From positions 1-64,000 of the forward strand of contig NZ_JBOCEG010000006.1 of the NCBI RefSeq assembly GCF_050586465.1: a stretch of 64,000 nt of DNA, written 5' to 3'. The stretch is from CAJXYS01 sp913063035 (lineage in GTDB: Bacteria > Pseudomonadota > Alphaproteobacteria > Rhodobacterales > Rhodobacteraceae). The position numbers and the translations under genes are program-made. Below are positions 1-9,684 of this stretch, one piece after another (position 1 is the stretch's first letter; every line of letters starts with the position of its first letter). The notes below the pieces were generated by a model that was given only the letters and a program-made list of their open reading frames with translations, did not search any database and had not been told where the DNA came from.

Positions 1-244
1 CATCATTCCCCCATTCGCTTGGGAGCTTGAATCATGCAGACAGTGCAGCCTCAAACGGGTTTACGGGTCCTGACCCTGATCTATTTCAACAAAAATCGAC
101 GCAGAAAATTTTTAAGGCCGAACGACTTAGTGCGGCCGGCCAAAAACTGAAATCCGAAGTTATTACCTTTCATAGTCTATGCCGTATTTGCACCACCAAA
201 AAAACCGGGTTCTTACTTGGATTTTTCAATTTTTAGGGGAAAAG

Positions 245-1066
245 ATGTATTATAATACTATCGCGGCATCGCTAAAGAAACAGCTTCCAGCCGCCTTCCT
301 TAGATTATTCTACGAAATAAAATGGAGGGCGCAGTTAGGGGTGCGTTCATCGAGGGAATATCTTTACAGGTTCAAGTTCCGAAATATACCTAAAGATAAA
401 AGAACTCCATTTGTAATATACATGACAGGCATGCCGCGAACGGGATCTAGTTTTTTGAAAAATTACCTCGGAGATTACCCGGGGCTTAAAATAATGCCTT
501 TTGAAAGACGAGGTTTTTTCATTAGTTGGGAAAAAAGCTTTGAAATGGAGGAAATATTGGTCGATAAATCAACTCATTATATTAGGCATATAGAGAAAAT
601 TATTGCCACGTGTGGGGATAAAGTGGCTTTCTGCTGCATTGTAAGGGATCCGAGAGACCAATTAGTCAGTCTATTCGAGTTCGATCGGCACCCGGAGCTA
701 GAAAGGGATGAGAGGTTTTGGAAGAAATGGGTTACTCAATATGAAAGGTATATGGATTTATCGAATAAAAACAAAAATTTTTACCTTATAAGGTATGAAG
801 ATCTAGTAAAAAATTCTTGTGTGGAAAAGATTAAATTTCTTAAGTGGTTAAACATACCTTTAAGTCGACCAGTTAAAAGCTCATATAAGGTTGCATACAA
901 AAACGATATACAGGATGAAAAAGTAAGTGAGAAGAATGAACCCACACAAAATTCGATTGGCAGGTACCGGTCGGCTCGTGACACTAGGCATATTGAAATT
1001 TTGAATTATTATAAAAGATATGATGCTGCAAAAAAATTGATGGAAAAATTAGGGTATATTGAATAG
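245..1066 (+). CDS. Sulfotransferase family protein
   Basis: Predicted cytoplasmic PAPS-dependent sulfotransferase of 273 residues, probably acting on a surface glycan. The PAPS 5'-phosphosulfate loop GMPRTGSSFL lies at residues 62-71, the 3'-phosphate motif IVRDPRDQLVSLF at 132-144, and a family-typical RYEDLV follows further on. The ATG at 245 is preferred over the upstream in-frame ATG at 179 because AGGGGAAA precedes it at good spacing and the 22 extra residues look non-coding. The gene is clearly AT-rich compared with the GC-rich genes from about 4.9 kb onward, which suggests horizontal acquisition. It leads a run of glycosyltransferases, so a role in glycan sulfation is inferred. The acceptor is unknown. 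Confidence 0.85.
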   Translation: MYYNTIAASLKKQLPAAFLRLFYEIKWRAQLGVRSSREYLYRFKFRNIPKDKRTPFVIYMTGMPRTGSSFLKNYLGDYPGLKIMPFERRGFFISWEKSFEMEEILVDKSTHYIRHIEKIIATCGDKVAFCCIVRDPRDQLVSLFEFDRHPELERDERFWKKWVTQYERYMDLSNKNKNFYLIRYEDLVKNSCVEKIKFLKWLNIPLSRPVKSSYKVAYKNDIQDEKVSEKNEPTQNSIGRYRSARDTRHIEILNYYKRYDAAKKLMEKLGYIE

Positions 1067-1466
1067 TTTAATTTCATTTTTGGGATTTTCTGGCTCAATC
1101 CAGAAACATTTAAAACGCGAAGATATTATCATTCAAAATGAACTGAAATTCAGGTTGTTTGCTTTTAATAAAGGTTAAAAATCTTGGTTCGAGTTTTTCC
1201 ATAGGGTTGGTAAAGTATGTGCTTGGATTTCCTATTTTTTTGTCAGGTGATGGCTTTGGATACACGACGATCATGGCAGGCTTCGAAGAATATCGCCATT
1301 TATTTTGGAAGATAGGCTATTTTAATTTGAAGCAATGTAAAACAGCTAGATCCTACTCCCATCGCCGTCAAAAATGTTTATATTTCATATTTTTTGTATT
1401 ATGTTTTTCGACCGTGCCTATGATTTCGTAATTATCTGGCATATAAAATTAATCTTGGAGCGAAAA
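1067..1466. other. AT-rich intergenic stretch
   Basis: There are 400 bases between the sulfotransferase and the first glycosyltransferase. They hold only short open frames without a ribosome binding site or recognisable protein, the longest being 1159-1431. I see no terminator or RNA gene. The stretch could contain the promoter for the following glycosyltransferase. Confidence 0.5.
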
Positions 1467-2465
1467 ATGGTAGTTGAAATGAATGATCGATCGGAAAAAC
1501 CGCTACTGACTGTTGCTGTCAACACTTACAACAGATGGGATGGATGTACTGAGGCAGTCTTGGCACTGCTTCGTACTTGGGATGAACGTGTCGAAATTAT
1601 CGTGGTAGATGATTGCTCGAAATCATCTCCACCATTAGATTTACTAGGAATTTTTGAACGGTACGGTATTCGTTATTATCGGCACAAGGAAAACCGTGGG
1701 CTGGCAGCTGCTCGAAACACGGCAATTGGGCTAGCGCGGGGAAAGTTTTTTTCCTTTTGCGACGATGATGATGTTTGGACAGAAGACATGATCCCAAGGT
1801 TTCTTGAAGCCTGCGAGAGCGCCGGAGACGCGGGCGAAGATGTTGATATAATAATTGGTTATCCGCAATCTCGTCAACGCTGCTGCGACAGTCTGCGCGA
1901 ACCGCAATCCCTTATCAATTTTATGGTAGCGGGCGTTACACCGCCAGTGGCGGCTCAAGTTTACCGACTGACGGTTTTGCTCCGCGTTGGCGGGTACCGT
2001 GAATGTGTCCGAACTGGAGTGGACCATGACTTATGGATAACTCTTTCCGGGACAGGGTGCCGGTGCCAGGTGCTTTTCGATGTGAAGCCGCGCATTAATA
2101 AGAATCTACTCGCGGATAGAATGACAACAAATGAGGAAATGCGTCGTTTGGGTATTGAACGGACGCTTGAGGTCTGGGAGCCTGAGGTGAAACGTGTGTT
2201 CGGAGAGGAATTTTTTGATCATTTACGCGATAGTTATCGTATGCATTTAAACTATAAATTCTTTAAGAAGTCGTTTTCGGCAATGAATTTTCGAGAGCTT
2301 CCTGAGCGAATGATTGCCCGTGGTGTTGTATGGTCAATTGTACGAAAACTATTTCAGGAAATTGGGTTCTTAAGATATTGTGGCGCGTTTCCGTGCTTTC
2401 ATGGAAGACTAGAAAATCACGCATCTAGACCCGACAAAGACATCAATTCGAAAATTTTTTTTTAA
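1467..2465 (+). CDS. Glycosyltransferase family 2
   Basis: Predicted inverting GT-A glycosyltransferase of 332 residues, transferring a sugar from a nucleotide donor during surface polysaccharide assembly. The N-terminal strand LLTVAVNTYNR (13-23), the nucleotide-binding IIVVDDCS (45-51), NRGLAAARN (77-84) and the metal-binding DDDD cluster at 99-102 are all visible. A second acidic segment, GVDHDLWITL, fits the ED catalytic region of GT2 enzymes. The ATG at 1467 is chosen because TTGGAG precedes it; an upstream in-frame ATG at 1374 adds a hydrophobic, unlikely leader. Codon use is AT-leaning. Donor and acceptor cannot be read from the sequence. Confidence 0.88.
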   Translation: MVVEMNDRSEKPLLTVAVNTYNRWDGCTEAVLALLRTWDERVEIIVVDDCSKSSPPLDLLGIFERYGIRYYRHKENRGLAAARNTAIGLARGKFFSFCDDDDVWTEDMIPRFLEACESAGDAGEDVDIIIGYPQSRQRCCDSLREPQSLINFMVAGVTPPVAAQVYRLTVLLRVGGYRECVRTGVDHDLWITLSGTGCRCQVLFDVKPRINKNLLADRMTTNEEMRRLGIERTLEVWEPEVKRVFGEEFFDHLRDSYRMHLNYKFFKKSFSAMNFRELPERMIARGVVWSIVRKLFQEIGFLRYCGAFPCFHGRLENHASRPDKDINSKIFF

Positions 2466-2764
2466 ATTTGTTTTGAGTAATTAAGTCGATGGCTTAAGGC
2501 GAAAATTTTTTGCCCCTGGCCATCCTGATTTATCTCGACTTAGTCAGTTTCTTTGAAGAAAAAGAATTCTTTGCGCCTCCAGCACAGACAAATTTTTTTC
2601 GTCGCGATGTGGTATAAATTTTCGGGTTAATTTCAACAATAATATACTTGAGCTGATTTGTGTTTTGTATATTCGTTGGTCGTTGAAAAATATTTTACGG
2701 ACGCAAATTTTTGGAAAGCTTTTACCTTGAGCCAAGAGACGCAAATAAAAAGGGCACTACCAAA
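2466..2764. other. AT-rich intergenic stretch
   Basis: About 300 bases with poly-T and poly-A tracts and no protein-like frame. The run of T at 2454-2463, at the end of the previous gene, has no obvious stem before it, so I do not call a terminator. Confidence 0.4.
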
Positions 2765-3670
2765 ATGAGATTTCATCGCCAGAAACTTCGGATGGCGCTA
2801 GTTTTTACGGCACATAATCGAAAAGAAAAAACCAAGAAATTTCTGGATTTTTGGAGCAGCTTTGCCCATCCGTTTGTGGAGATTTCTATTTTTGCATGCG
2901 ATGATGGAAGTGTCGATGGCACGAGAGATTTGATGGAAGAGTATTGTCAAAATTATAGCATTGGAAGCGGAGCGCTTTTTTGGGCTGGGGGAATGAGGCG
3001 TGCTTATGAGCTTATTGATATTGAGAAGTTTGATGCTCTAATCGTCGCAAACGACGATATATACCTAAAGGCCTCTGAGGTAAGGGCTATAATAGATCAA
3101 TTTTGCAATGACATGCTAAGCATTCATATTGGAAAATTTGTTGATGAGAAAGGGCTGTATTCATATGGCGGACTTAGGCAAAATAAGTTTTTTAGAGCAT
3201 CGTTTAAACTTTCGGAAAATGATGAGGAAGTAGACACATTCAATATGAATTTTGCCATTATTCCAACCCAACTTATAAAGAGGATTGGTTTTTTATCAAA
3301 GAGCTATACCCACTCAAAGGCCGATATTGATTTTGGTCTTCGAGCAAAAGTTGACGGTGTTAATTTCCGAGTATATCCTGTGCCGCTTGGTATTTGCAAT
3401 CGGAATTCCGATTATCGAACCAGTAAAGATAGGTCTCTTGGTTTCGTCCAGCGATGGCGACTTTTACTGTCGACTAAAGAGCAACCAATTAAGGAGCGGA
3501 TTGTTTTTTGCTCGAAACATGGCGGGTGGTTTTGGCCATTACTCGTGGTACAGCCGTACTTGGAACTGATTATTGATACAGCTTTCATGAAATCTGTAAG
3601 CTGGTGGCGTTGGTTAAAACATGCTTTTAGCTCAGTCCGAGCGTCACTAAAATTATTTTGGGGAGATTAA
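2765..3670 (+). CDS. Glycosyltransferase family 2, rhamnosyltransferase-like
   Basis: Protein of 301 residues with a GT-A fold. It starts MALVFTAHNRKEK, has a nucleotide-binding DDGS at 46-49, a GSGALFWAGGMRRAYE segment around 67-82 and a metal-binding NDD at 96-98. The order DDGS, aromatic-Gly-Gly-Met, NDD is characteristic of GT2 enzymes related to rhamnosyltransferases. The ATG at 2765 is preferred over 2711 because the conserved domain begins at once and AAAAAGGG lies a few bases upstream. The AT-rich composition and the neighbouring GT2 genes indicate an acquired polysaccharide cluster. The transferred sugar is not known; a deoxyhexose is only an inference from family resemblance. Confidence 0.82.
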   Translation: MRFHRQKLRMALVFTAHNRKEKTKKFLDFWSSFAHPFVEISIFACDDGSVDGTRDLMEEYCQNYSIGSGALFWAGGMRRAYELIDIEKFDALIVANDDIYLKASEVRAIIDQFCNDMLSIHIGKFVDEKGLYSYGGLRQNKFFRASFKLSENDEEVDTFNMNFAIIPTQLIKRIGFLSKSYTHSKADIDFGLRAKVDGVNFRVYPVPLGICNRNSDYRTSKDRSLGFVQRWRLLLSTKEQPIKERIVFCSKHGGWFWPLLVVQPYLELIIDTAFMKSVSWWRWLKHAFSSVRASLKLFWGD

Positions 3671-3920
3671 ATTTCTTGCCCGGTTTGGAGTTTTATCGGT
3701 GGTATTGATAGTGTTAGTGTGCAATCGTTTTTTTATACGAGTTTATGGGGCAGCGAATAATCACGCTAAGGGTAATTTGTTGGCTTGGGGTAAAACGAGC
3801 TGTTATGAAATTAAATCTTGCTGAAGGTTAGGGTTGGTGAAGTGCGGAGGCGGTGTGAGGGATATTGTCAAAATTTTTGTTTAAGTAGGACGCGTTTTTT
3901 ATAATTACCTTGGAGGACTC

Positions 3921-4682
3921 GTGACACCAAAAGTTTCAATAGTTACGCCATGCTTTAACTCTGATAGATTTCTGCGCCAAACTTATCGTTCGGTTCTGGA
4001 GCAAGATTATCCAAACTGGGAATGGATTATTCATGATGATGGATCGAGTGATGAAAGCGCTCGTATATTAGTAGAGATTGCGGATAGTGATGAGCGTGTA
4101 AAAATTTCTTTTGGCAAGGAAAATCGGGGGCCTGGGTGCTCAAGAAATATTTGCATCGATCGGGCTGAAGGTGAGTTTATCGCTTTTTTGGATGCTGACG
4201 ACCTATGGCTAAGTAATAAAGTTAGTTCGCAGCTTGAGTTTATGGGTAACGAGTGTCTATTTTCTTTTTCTCCATATATGGTTATTCCAGAACATGCAGG
4301 GGGGGCTGACGATTTTGTTAGAGTTGTTGATGCGCACTCTCCTAAGTCAGTTTCCTATAATGACATGCTTAAAAAGAAGGCCACGTTGGGCTGTTCTACG
4401 GTTATGCTTCACCGTTCGGCGATTGGGGCTAGCCGAATGCCGAATATCCCTCGAGGACAAGACTACGCATTTTGGCTTTCCGTCCTAAAGCGTGGTATTG
4501 TTGCGAAGAGAATGGACAAGCCCCTTACTAGGTACAGAGTTGTTTCGGGTTCAGTTTCTAGGAATAAAGTTAGAAAGGCCTTGAGTCAATGGCAAATCTT
4601 ACGAAATTCCGAGCGTATTGGTTTTTTCCGCTCGATTTATTTATTTTCGTTTTATGCAAAGAATGCGGTTTTTCGCCGTTGA
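3921..4682 (+). CDS. Glycosyltransferase family 2
   Basis: Predicted GT2 glycosyltransferase of 253 residues with the classical layout: VSIVTPCFNSDRF at 5-17, the nucleotide-binding HDDGSSD at 38-44, KENRGPGCSRN around 67-77 and the metal-binding DADD at 91-94. RGQDYAFWLSVL matches the catalytic ED-like region. The start is a GTG with a strong GGAGG 4-8 bases upstream. It lies 250 bases after the preceding GT2 gene and about 30 bases before gmd, so it is probably co-transcribed with the GDP-sugar block. It is AT-rich and, like its neighbours, probably acquired. Confidence 0.87.
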   Translation: MTPKVSIVTPCFNSDRFLRQTYRSVLEQDYPNWEWIIHDDGSSDESARILVEIADSDERVKISFGKENRGPGCSRNICIDRAEGEFIAFLDADDLWLSNKVSSQLEFMGNECLFSFSPYMVIPEHAGGADDFVRVVDAHSPKSVSYNDMLKKKATLGCSTVMLHRSAIGASRMPNIPRGQDYAFWLSVLKRGIVAKRMDKPLTRYRVVSGSVSRNKVRKALSQWQILRNSERIGFFRSIYLFSFYAKNAVFRR

Positions 4683-4712
4683 GTTTAAATATGTAGCAAA
4701 ATGGGGGGTGAC

Positions 4713-5834
4713 ATGCAAAAATGCGCGTTGATTTCAGGAATCACTGGACAGGATGGCTCATATCTAGCGGAACTCTTGTTGAAAAAAGGGTATGAGGTTC
4801 ATGGAATTAAGCGTCGTGCATCGCAGTTTAACACTCAACGGATCGACCATATTTACCAGGACCCGCACGAACCAAACTCACAGCTACATCTGCACTATGG
4901 TGACTTGACAGATACATCTAACCTGACCCGTATCCTGCAGGAGGTGCAACCCGACGAGGTCTATAATCTTGGGGCTCAGAGCCACGTCGCGGTGAGTTTT
5001 GAGGCGCCCGAATATACGGCGGACGTCGACGGGATCGGAACGCTGCGATTGTTGGAAGCCATTCGCTTTCTCGGGCTCGATAAAAAGACCCGCTTTTACC
5101 AGGCCTCAACCTCGGAGCTTTATGGTCTCGTGCAGGAAACGCCGCAGTCCGAGACAACGTCTTTTCACCCGCGTTCGCCTTACGCCGTTGCTAAGCTCTA
5201 CTCCTATTGGATGACGGTAAATTACCGTGAGGCCTATGGCATGTATGCCTGCAACGGGATCCTCTTCAATCACGAGAGCCCGCGGCGGGGCGAAACCTTC
5301 GTGACACGCAAGATTACGCGAGGACTCGCAAATATCGCCCAGGGTCTCGAGGAGTGTCTCTACATGGGCAATATCGATGCGCTTCGGGACTGGGGGCATG
5401 CGAAGGACTACGTTTGCATGCAGTGGATGATGCTCCAGCAGGACTCCCCTGAGGACTACGTGATCGCGACGGGTCAGCAGTACTCCGTTCGTGAGTTCAT
5501 TCGCTGGGCGGCGGAAGACCTAGGCATTAATTTGCGCTTCGAAGGCAGCGGGCTTGAAGAGCGGGCCGTCGTTGAAGCCGTTACCAGCAACCAGGCGCCG
5601 GCGGTATCGGAAGGCGATGTCATCATGCGGATCGACCCGCGGTATTTCCGCCCGGCCGAGGTCGAAACACTTCTGGGCGATCCTTCGAAGGCCAAGCGCG
5701 AGCTTGGATGGGAGCCGCAGATCACCGCACGGGAGATGTGCGCCGAGATGGTGCGGGAAGACCTGAGGACCGCCCGGCGCCATGCGCTCCTGAAAGAGCA
5801 CGGGATGGAGCTTCCCGTCTCGATCGAGACCTGA
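4713..5834 (+). CDS. gmd: GDP-mannose 4,6-dehydratase
   Basis: Converts GDP-D-mannose to GDP-4-keto-6-deoxy-D-mannose, the entry step to GDP-L-fucose and related deoxysugars. It is a short-chain dehydrogenase/reductase-fold protein of 373 residues. The Rossmann motif GITGQDGSYLAE is near the N-terminus, the active-site STSELYG near 132-138 and the YxxxK pair in PYAVAK near 156-161. NHESPRRGETFVTRKI is a Gmd signature. The ATG at 4713 follows a GGGGGG Shine-Dalgarno; an in-frame ATG lies four codons upstream at 4701. Base composition shifts from AT-rich to GC-rich along the first few hundred bases, marking a boundary with the acquired glycosyltransferases. The synthase and manC downstream complete the pathway. 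Confidence 0.97.
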   Translation: MQKCALISGITGQDGSYLAELLLKKGYEVHGIKRRASQFNTQRIDHIYQDPHEPNSQLHLHYGDLTDTSNLTRILQEVQPDEVYNLGAQSHVAVSFEAPEYTADVDGIGTLRLLEAIRFLGLDKKTRFYQASTSELYGLVQETPQSETTSFHPRSPYAVAKLYSYWMTVNYREAYGMYACNGILFNHESPRRGETFVTRKITRGLANIAQGLEECLYMGNIDALRDWGHAKDYVCMQWMMLQQDSPEDYVIATGQQYSVREFIRWAAEDLGINLRFEGSGLEERAVVEAVTSNQAPAVSEGDVIMRIDPRYFRPAEVETLLGDPSKAKRELGWEPQITAREMCAEMVREDLRTARRHALLKEHGMELPVSIET

Positions 5835-5844
5835 GCGAGGGGTG

Positions 5845-6807
5845 ATGAAGTACTACGTAGCAGGCCATCGCGGAATGGTGGGATCGGCCATCCTGCGGCA
5901 GCTGAAAGGACGCGAGTGTGGCGACGTCGAAATCGTCACCAGGACGCATGCCGAGCTCGACCTGACAGATCAGGCCGCGGTGCGCGCCTTCATGGCCGAT
6001 GAAACGCCCGGTGTCGTGATCCTCGCAGCGGCCAAAGTTGGCGGCATCCAGGCCAACAACACCTATCCGGCAGAGTTCATCTACGAGAACCTGATGATGG
6101 AGGCGAATATCATTCACCAGGCCTTCGCGTCCGGGGTGGAACGCCTCCTGTTTCTTGGCAGCTCCTGCATCTATCCAAAGCTCGCTCCTCAGCCGATGGC
6201 GGAAGACACGCTCCTGACCGGGACGCTGGAGCCCACGAACGAGCCTTACGCCATCGCGAAGATTGCCGGGATCAAGCTCTGTGAGAGCTATAACCGGCAA
6301 TACGGGGTCGATTACCGGAGCGTCATGCCGACGAACCTCTACGGGCCGGGAGACAACTTTCACCCGGAAAATTCGCACGTTCTACCGGCGCTCCTGAGGC
6401 GTTTTCATGAGGCGGTTGAAACCGGCGCGGAAGAGGTCGTGATCTGGGGCAGTGGCACGCCACGCCGTGAGTTCCTGCATGTCGATGATATGGCCGAAGC
6501 CGCGCTCTTCGTGCTCGATTTGCCAAAGGAACGCTACGATGCTGAGACTGAGCCGATGCTTTCCCACGTGAATATCGGGACGGGCACCGATGTCAGTATC
6601 CGCGAGCTGGCCGAACTGATTGCGGAGGTTACAGGTTTCGAGGGACGGATCGTTTGCGACACGTCCAAGCCCGATGGCACACCTCGAAAGCTGATGGATG
6701 TAAGCCGTCTTAATGGGATGGGCTGGGAAGCAAGTATTCCACTCGAAGAGGGGGTACGAAAAACCTATGACTGGTTCCTGGAAAATCGCGAGAGACTAAG
6801 GGCTTGA
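5845..6807 (+). CDS. fcl: GDP-L-fucose synthase
   Basis: NADPH-dependent 3,5-epimerase/4-reductase that turns the Gmd product into GDP-L-fucose. It is 320 residues long, normal for the family. The N-terminal GHRGMVGSAI nucleotide motif, SSCIYPKLAPQPM active-site loop, EPYAIAKIAGIK (catalytic Tyr and Lys) and NLYGPGDNFHPENSHV are all present and intact. The start at ATG 5845 follows GCGAGGGGTG; a GTG sits directly before it at 5842. It begins 10 bases after gmd ends, so the two are translated from one message. Fucose or a fucose-derived residue is therefore a likely component of the glycan made by this locus. Confidence 0.97.
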   Translation: MKYYVAGHRGMVGSAILRQLKGRECGDVEIVTRTHAELDLTDQAAVRAFMADETPGVVILAAAKVGGIQANNTYPAEFIYENLMMEANIIHQAFASGVERLLFLGSSCIYPKLAPQPMAEDTLLTGTLEPTNEPYAIAKIAGIKLCESYNRQYGVDYRSVMPTNLYGPGDNFHPENSHVLPALLRRFHEAVETGAEEVVIWGSGTPRREFLHVDDMAEAALFVLDLPKERYDAETEPMLSHVNIGTGTDVSIRELAELIAEVTGFEGRIVCDTSKPDGTPRKLMDVSRLNGMGWEASIPLEEGVRKTYDWFLENRERLRA

Positions 6808-6910
6808 AACCTGCCGGTGGAGCGCTGCGTAAGCCTTGCCCAATATGTGAGGTGGCCGTGCTAAGTGGTCCGTACAAAAATATGTTTCTGCCCTTTATGA
6901 GGAGTTTCCA

Positions 6911-8326
6911 ATGATTTATCCCGTTATCCTCTGTGGCGGTTCCGGTACGCGGCTCTGGCCGCTCTCGCGGAAGAGCTATCCCAAGCAATTCACTGAGCTT
7001 GTCTCGGATGGCACCCTCTTCCAGGCGACCGCGCGGCGGCTGAGCGGTAAGGGTTACGCCGCACCTGTCGTGATCACGGGCTCCGATTTCCGGTTCATCG
7101 CGACACAGCAGCTGGCGGAAGTCGGCATCGACCCGGGTGCTGTGCTGATCGAGCCAGAGGGGCGCAACACGGCGCCGGCGGTTCTGGCGGCGGCGCTTCA
7201 TCTCCAGGCGCAGAATCCAGATGCGCTGATGCTGGTCGCGCCGTCCGATCACGTCATCCCGGATGCCGCGGCGTTTCGTAGTGCGGTCGAGAAGGGATGC
7301 ATGCCGGTTTCTGAAGGCGACCTCGTCACCTTCGGAATTCGCCCGGATCGTCCGGAAACCGGCTACGGCTATCTCGAACTGGACGCCCATGAGGCAGGTG
7401 ACACACCCGTCCGGCTCAAACGGTTCGTCGAAAAGCCGGATGCAGTAAACGCCGCGGAGATGCTGTCCGCGGGCAATTTCCTTTGGAATGCCGGTATCTT
7501 TCTCTTCGCCGTGAAAGACATCATCGCGGCCTTCGAGACCCATGCGCGCGACCTGGTGCCGCCTGTCTCAAAGGCGGTCGACAAAGCGAAAGCGGATCTC
7601 GGGTTTTTGCGTTTGGATCCGGAGGCCTGGGCCGCCGCCGAGGACATATCCATCGACTACGCGGTCATGGAGAAGGCGGAGAACCTGACCGCGGTCCCCT
7701 TCGCAGAACGCTGGTCCGATCTCGGCGGCTGGGATGCCGTCTGGCGCGAGGAAGGTCCGAATGAGTCCGGGGTTGTGCAATCGGGACCAACAACGGCAAT
7801 CGATTGCCAGAACACATTGCTCCGGTCTGAAGATCCGGACCTGGAGCTCGTCGGTCTCGGGCTCGAGAACATCATAGCCGTGGCGACCTCGGACGGGGTA
7901 CTCGTCGCTGACATGGATCGCGCACAGGACGTCAAGACGGTCGTGAAAGCCCTGAAAGAGAAGGGGGCGCGGCAAGCGGAGTTGTTCCCGAAGGACCATC
8001 GGCCCTGGGGGTGGTTCCAGTCGCTCGCCATGGGCGATCGCTTCCAGGTCAAGCGGATCGTGGTCGAGCCCGGCGCGGCGCTGAGCCTGCAGAGCCATTT
8101 CCATCGCTCCGAGCACTGGATCGTTGTCGAGGGCTCTGCGCTGGTCACTGTCGGCGACGAGAAAACCCTGGTGACTGAGAACCAGTCGATCTACGTGCCC
8201 GTCGGGACGGTCCATCGGCTGGAAAACCCGGGCAAGGTGCCGATGGTACTGATCGAGGTGCAGACCGGGACGTATCTCGGCGAGGACGACATCGTGCGCC
8301 ACGAGGATGTCTACGCGCGCACGTAA
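6911..8326 (+). CDS. manC: Mannose-1-phosphate guanylyltransferase / mannose-6-phosphate isomerase
   Basis: Bifunctional type II enzyme of 471 residues supplying GDP-mannose to Gmd. The pyrophosphorylase domain begins with CGGSGTRLWPLSRKSYPKQF at about 9-28 and has FVEKP near 176-180. The C-terminal cupin isomerase domain starts around PWGWFQSL and contains QSHFHRSEHWIVVEG with metal-ligand histidines and Glu. The length matches XanB/AlgA/CpsB-type enzymes. TGAGGAGTTT upstream of the ATG is a good ribosome binding site. It lies 103 bases after the fucose synthase and is probably part of the same transcription unit. Confidence 0.96.
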   Translation: MIYPVILCGGSGTRLWPLSRKSYPKQFTELVSDGTLFQATARRLSGKGYAAPVVITGSDFRFIATQQLAEVGIDPGAVLIEPEGRNTAPAVLAAALHLQAQNPDALMLVAPSDHVIPDAAAFRSAVEKGCMPVSEGDLVTFGIRPDRPETGYGYLELDAHEAGDTPVRLKRFVEKPDAVNAAEMLSAGNFLWNAGIFLFAVKDIIAAFETHARDLVPPVSKAVDKAKADLGFLRLDPEAWAAAEDISIDYAVMEKAENLTAVPFAERWSDLGGWDAVWREEGPNESGVVQSGPTTAIDCQNTLLRSEDPDLELVGLGLENIIAVATSDGVLVADMDRAQDVKTVVKALKEKGARQAELFPKDHRPWGWFQSLAMGDRFQVKRIVVEPGAALSLQSHFHRSEHWIVVEGSALVTVGDEKTLVTENQSIYVPVGTVHRLENPGKVPMVLIEVQTGTYLGEDDIVRHEDVYART

Positions 8327-8495
8327 GACGACAACTAATCTACTCCAAGTGAAGAGCCTCTTTTTGCGTGCTCAAAGTAGTGTTTGAAGATGTTAAGGGA
8401 TTTCCAGCTATTGGTGCATACGATCACTGGGTTATCTTGGCTAAACGTCAGAAGGCTCTTGTTTTCCAAGATGCAGAGCGAATGCGACTGAAATT

Positions 8496-9320
8496 TTGGA
8501 CGGCGTAAAGATTGAAACTTTCACGCGGGATATCGCCACAAGGATCAAACCCTCAATTGAACTGACTCATAAGCGCGGATCAAAAATTGAGGAGTGCATC
8601 CGTTTGGGAAATTTTGAAACTCTGTGTAAGAGAGGTGAAATGACTGTTGACCATTCTAAGAGTTATAAAGGTTATGGGGTTCGTGCTATTGGCCATCGTC
8701 ATAGGCTAGTGACAATTTTCAAAGAGTTAGAGGCTTTTGAGATTTATAAAAACGGCACCTTTTGCGATTTGGGGTGTTCGAACGGCTATATAACAGAAAA
8801 AATACGCCACCATTTTGATCTGGAAGCGTTCGGTTTTGATCGCAATAGCGAAAATATTGAAATTGGAACGTTGAAATATCCAAATGTCAAATTTGGTCAA
8901 GTTGATCTAAACCAACCTTATGGAGGCAGTCAAACTTTCGATCTTGTGACCTGTTTTGAGACCTTGGAGCACGTCGGAAACTTAAAAGCTGCAGTGCAAA
9001 ATATCTTGAAACGGATCGCGCCCGGTGGCAAGGCTCTGATCTCAGTTCCAATCGAGCGCGGAATGAGAGGAATATTTAAATATACAATAAAAAAGATTAT
9101 ATTTGGATATTCTGTATCAGAGCTAGGCATATCTGAAGCCGAATATTTTCGTATTCTTTTTTCGGGACGGAGGCTCTCCAATGCACGTCCACCTGCTGAT
9201 GGATACGGGACGCACTTCGGTTTTGATTATAAAGACATCGATGACGCCTTATTAGAATATGAGGCAAACTATACTGCACGTAATAGTGGAATGACGCGAT
9301 TTTATAAAATCTTTGGGTAA
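8496..9320 (+). CDS. Class I SAM-dependent methyltransferase
   Basis: Predicted methyltransferase of up to 274 residues. Motif I is TFCDLGCSNGYITEKI, an acidic FGFDRNSENI follows as motif II, and FDLVTCFETLEHVGNL and APGGKALISVP correspond to later motifs of the Methyltransf_11/23 type. It probably methylates a sugar or a glycan end. The start is uncertain. A TTG at 8496 gives the longest protein-like reading; ATG 8640, with AGAGGTGA immediately before it, gives 226 residues and keeps the complete SAM domain. The gene is AT-rich and sits at the end of the GDP-sugar block, so it is likely transferred in. Confidence 0.78.
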   Translation: MDGVKIETFTRDIATRIKPSIELTHKRGSKIEECIRLGNFETLCKRGEMTVDHSKSYKGYGVRAIGHRHRLVTIFKELEAFEIYKNGTFCDLGCSNGYITEKIRHHFDLEAFGFDRNSENIEIGTLKYPNVKFGQVDLNQPYGGSQTFDLVTCFETLEHVGNLKAAVQNILKRIAPGGKALISVPIERGMRGIFKYTIKKIIFGYSVSELGISEAEYFRILFSGRRLSNARPPADGYGTHFGFDYKDIDDALLEYEANYTARNSGMTRFYKIFG

Positions 9321-9684
9321 CAATGTATTGATTTTGGAAAATTTGAGCACTATGAGCAGGCCTCAAAGAATACCTATCTGGAGGTTGCGGAGTATTATTA
9401 GTCGATATGATGAGGTTCATCATTAGAAAGACGTTGAAAAGTTGATCGACAGGGATTGGAATCGTAGTGCAAATCAATTCAAAATTATGATTAAAAGGGG
9501 TGCAGCCGTATAAAGATCATTGTCGATAACCTCCAGAATCAGAAGTGCGTACTGACCCGCTGCGACTGATTTCCAATGGTTTCCCTCTCTACTGTAGTGA
9601 CCGCGGAGATGTTTATTGATTGGCTATGTGTCTAGCTATTTTTGCTGCACAAAGCCGACAAGTCCGGGATGTTAACTCTATGAC
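9321..9684. other. Intergenic stretch before the integrase
   Basis: There are 364 bases between the methyltransferase and the convergent recombinase. I find no tRNA, no convincing gene and no clear attachment-site duplication. If the integrase is active, an att core could lie here, but only one copy is in view. Confidence 0.4.

Noticed and set aside
1159..1431. Open frame of 90 codons in AT-rich intergenic DNA
   Set aside because: It has no ribosome binding site, has a low-complexity Phe/Lys/Tyr composition and no recognisable domain.
8368..8508. Small frame of 46 codons starting GTG between manC and the methyltransferase
   Set aside because: It reads protein-like (VFEDVKGFPAIGAYDHW) and could be a gene remnant, but has no convincing ribosome binding site or recognised family and overlaps the next gene start.
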